From NCBI GenBank assembly GCA_902806575.1, contig CADCXD010000011.1:372001-436000 (forward strand): a stretch of 64,000 nt of DNA. Reading direction: 5' to 3'. Shown here piece by piece: positions 63,180-64,000 of the stretch; positions within the stretch are counted from its first letter, which is position 1; each line of letters begins with the position of its first letter. Made by a program: the position numbers and the translations under genes. This DNA is from Jackrogersella multiformis (Eukaryota; Ascomycota; Sordariomycetes; Xylariales; Hypoxylaceae). The notes under the pieces are model-generated. The model was not told where the DNA came from, did not search any database, and saw nothing but the letters and a program-made list of their open reading frames with translations.

Positions 63180-64000
63180 ATGCCTCTTAATGATCGGGAG
63201 AAATCCCAACTTCGAAGCGCCTTGCAGGATGCAGTTATCAAATGTTCAGAGAGATGTCTTTACCAATCATCAAAATGGTAAGCATCTGTTCCCTTCCTGG
63301 GCAACATAGCAAACTGCAAACACCGATCTAATATATCCTCCCAGGGCATCCGAACTTCTCAATTCCATCCCCGAAGCAGAAGCATCGCTCGGCGACTCGC
63401 AACTTTCCGACGCCTCTGCTGGATACGCCTCGCCTGTGTTAGCTCCGAATGTAGACCCAGACGAGGCCGCGCTCGAGGCTAAGGAGATAAACAAGTATCT
63501 CCTATCCAAGTCCCTCTTCGATTGCCGGGAATATGACCGATGCGCCGCAGTCTTTCTCCCCGATTCCACACTCTCTGGCATAGTATCTTCCAAGGAATCT
63601 AGCAATGCAATACCGAAAGGCAAAGGAAAAGCCAAGGCTACAACCCCTACCGCTAAGGCAAGTGGTGGGGAGAAGCTACCAAGACTAAGCCAGCGAAGCT
63701 TGTTTCTTGCTCTATATGCCAAGTACCTTTCGGGAGAGAAGCGCAGAGATGAAGATACCGAGATGGTAATGGGGCCCCAGGACATCGGTACCTGCATCAA
63801 CAAGCAGTTACTAACTGTTAGTCGAGTCTTGGAAGTATGGTTTGAACAACACAAGACGGAGGACGGCGAGAATGCCGAGGGTAGTCAGGGATGGCTTGAG
63901 TATCTCTATGGCATGGTTCTCGCAAAAGAGAAGAATGAAGAATTGGCCATGTACTGGTTAATTCGCAGCGTTCACCTATTCCCCATGAATTGGGGCAGTT
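63180..64000 (+). CDS. CDC23: CDC23/APC8, anaphase-promoting complex subunit (5' part)
   Basis: Exon 63180-63277 (MPLNDREKSQLRSALQDAV) and an exon from 63345 running off the window end; 251 codons are visible. The spliced KWASELLNSIPEAE, then EINKYLLSKSLFDCREYDRCA and RSLFLALYAKYLSGEKRR, match the N-terminal region of CDC23/APC8. The final residues (GMVLAKEKNEELAMYWLIRSVHLFPMNWG) belong to the first TPR units. The APC/C is the nuclear ubiquitin ligase that drives anaphase and mitotic exit. A fungus-typical Ser/Gly/Lys insertion lies at about residues 125-150. Incomplete at the 3' end because the window stops. Confidence 0.93.

Overview
The window reads as nuclear DNA of a filamentous ascomycete (Pezizomycotina, most likely a Sordariomycete). 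The evidence is: many short spliceosomal introns of about 45-190 nt with GTAAGT/GTATGT-type donors and CTAAC-type branch sites; Zn2Cys6 and fungal NACHT proteins; and a 6.2-kb AT-rich block with the signature of repeat-induced point mutation (RIP). The species is not determined.

Layout. 1-6250: RIP-destroyed repeat DNA with no genes. 6380-12754: a divergent pair made of a SNF2/RAD5-type helicase (minus strand), whose last helicase motifs are missing exactly at the RIP boundary, and a fungal NLR-type gene (DUF7708-like N-terminus, NACHT, C2H2 tail) interrupted by one in-frame stop. 12841-13624: sugar O-acetyltransferase. 14956-22030: UNC93-like transporter, TauD/TfdA dioxygenase and a transcription factor with two Zn2Cys6 clusters, a possible small catabolic cluster. 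23643-25990: two ribosome-biogenesis genes tail to tail, NOB1 and NOP10. 26522-27788: GT25 glycosyltransferase. 29223-30497: histidine phosphatase. 30940-32375: CorA-like transporter with a 1-nt frameshift. 33099-33715: small, possibly secreted protein. 34361-36340: LCCL-domain membrane protein. 37327-38867: QTRT2, the accessory subunit of queuine tRNA-ribosyltransferase. 40257-42530: secreted alkaline phosphatase. 43856-44284: small cysteine-rich secreted protein. 46844-47852: lysine-rich CCDC137-like protein. 48566-49826: Aim6-like phosphodiesterase. 50274-51618: MAT2B/RmlD-type reductase with a 20-nt and a 28-nt exon. 53591-56506: RA-PH adaptor. 58461-60614: cytochrome P450. 60877-62076: farnesyl diphosphate synthase. 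63180-64000: the 5' part of CDC23/APC8, running off the end.

Most genes are independent housekeeping or accessory genes. The plausible functional groupings are the transporter/dioxygenase/regulator trio, the NOB1/NOP10 pair and, weakly, the P450 beside FPP synthase. Exon structures were rebuilt by hand from splice signals, reading phase and protein similarity. Where phases close exactly I treat the model as good; where they do not, I say so.

For the hunt, the strongest signals are: (i) at least 11 exact copies of the palindrome TACCTAGGTA, none inside a coding exon; (ii) the RIP block and the damage to the neighbouring helicase and NLR; (iii) micro-exons of 20-31 nt; and (iv) tRNA-like A- and B-box sequences with a T-run in a gene-free gap near 39.2 kb. 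I did not find a convincing wholly new system.
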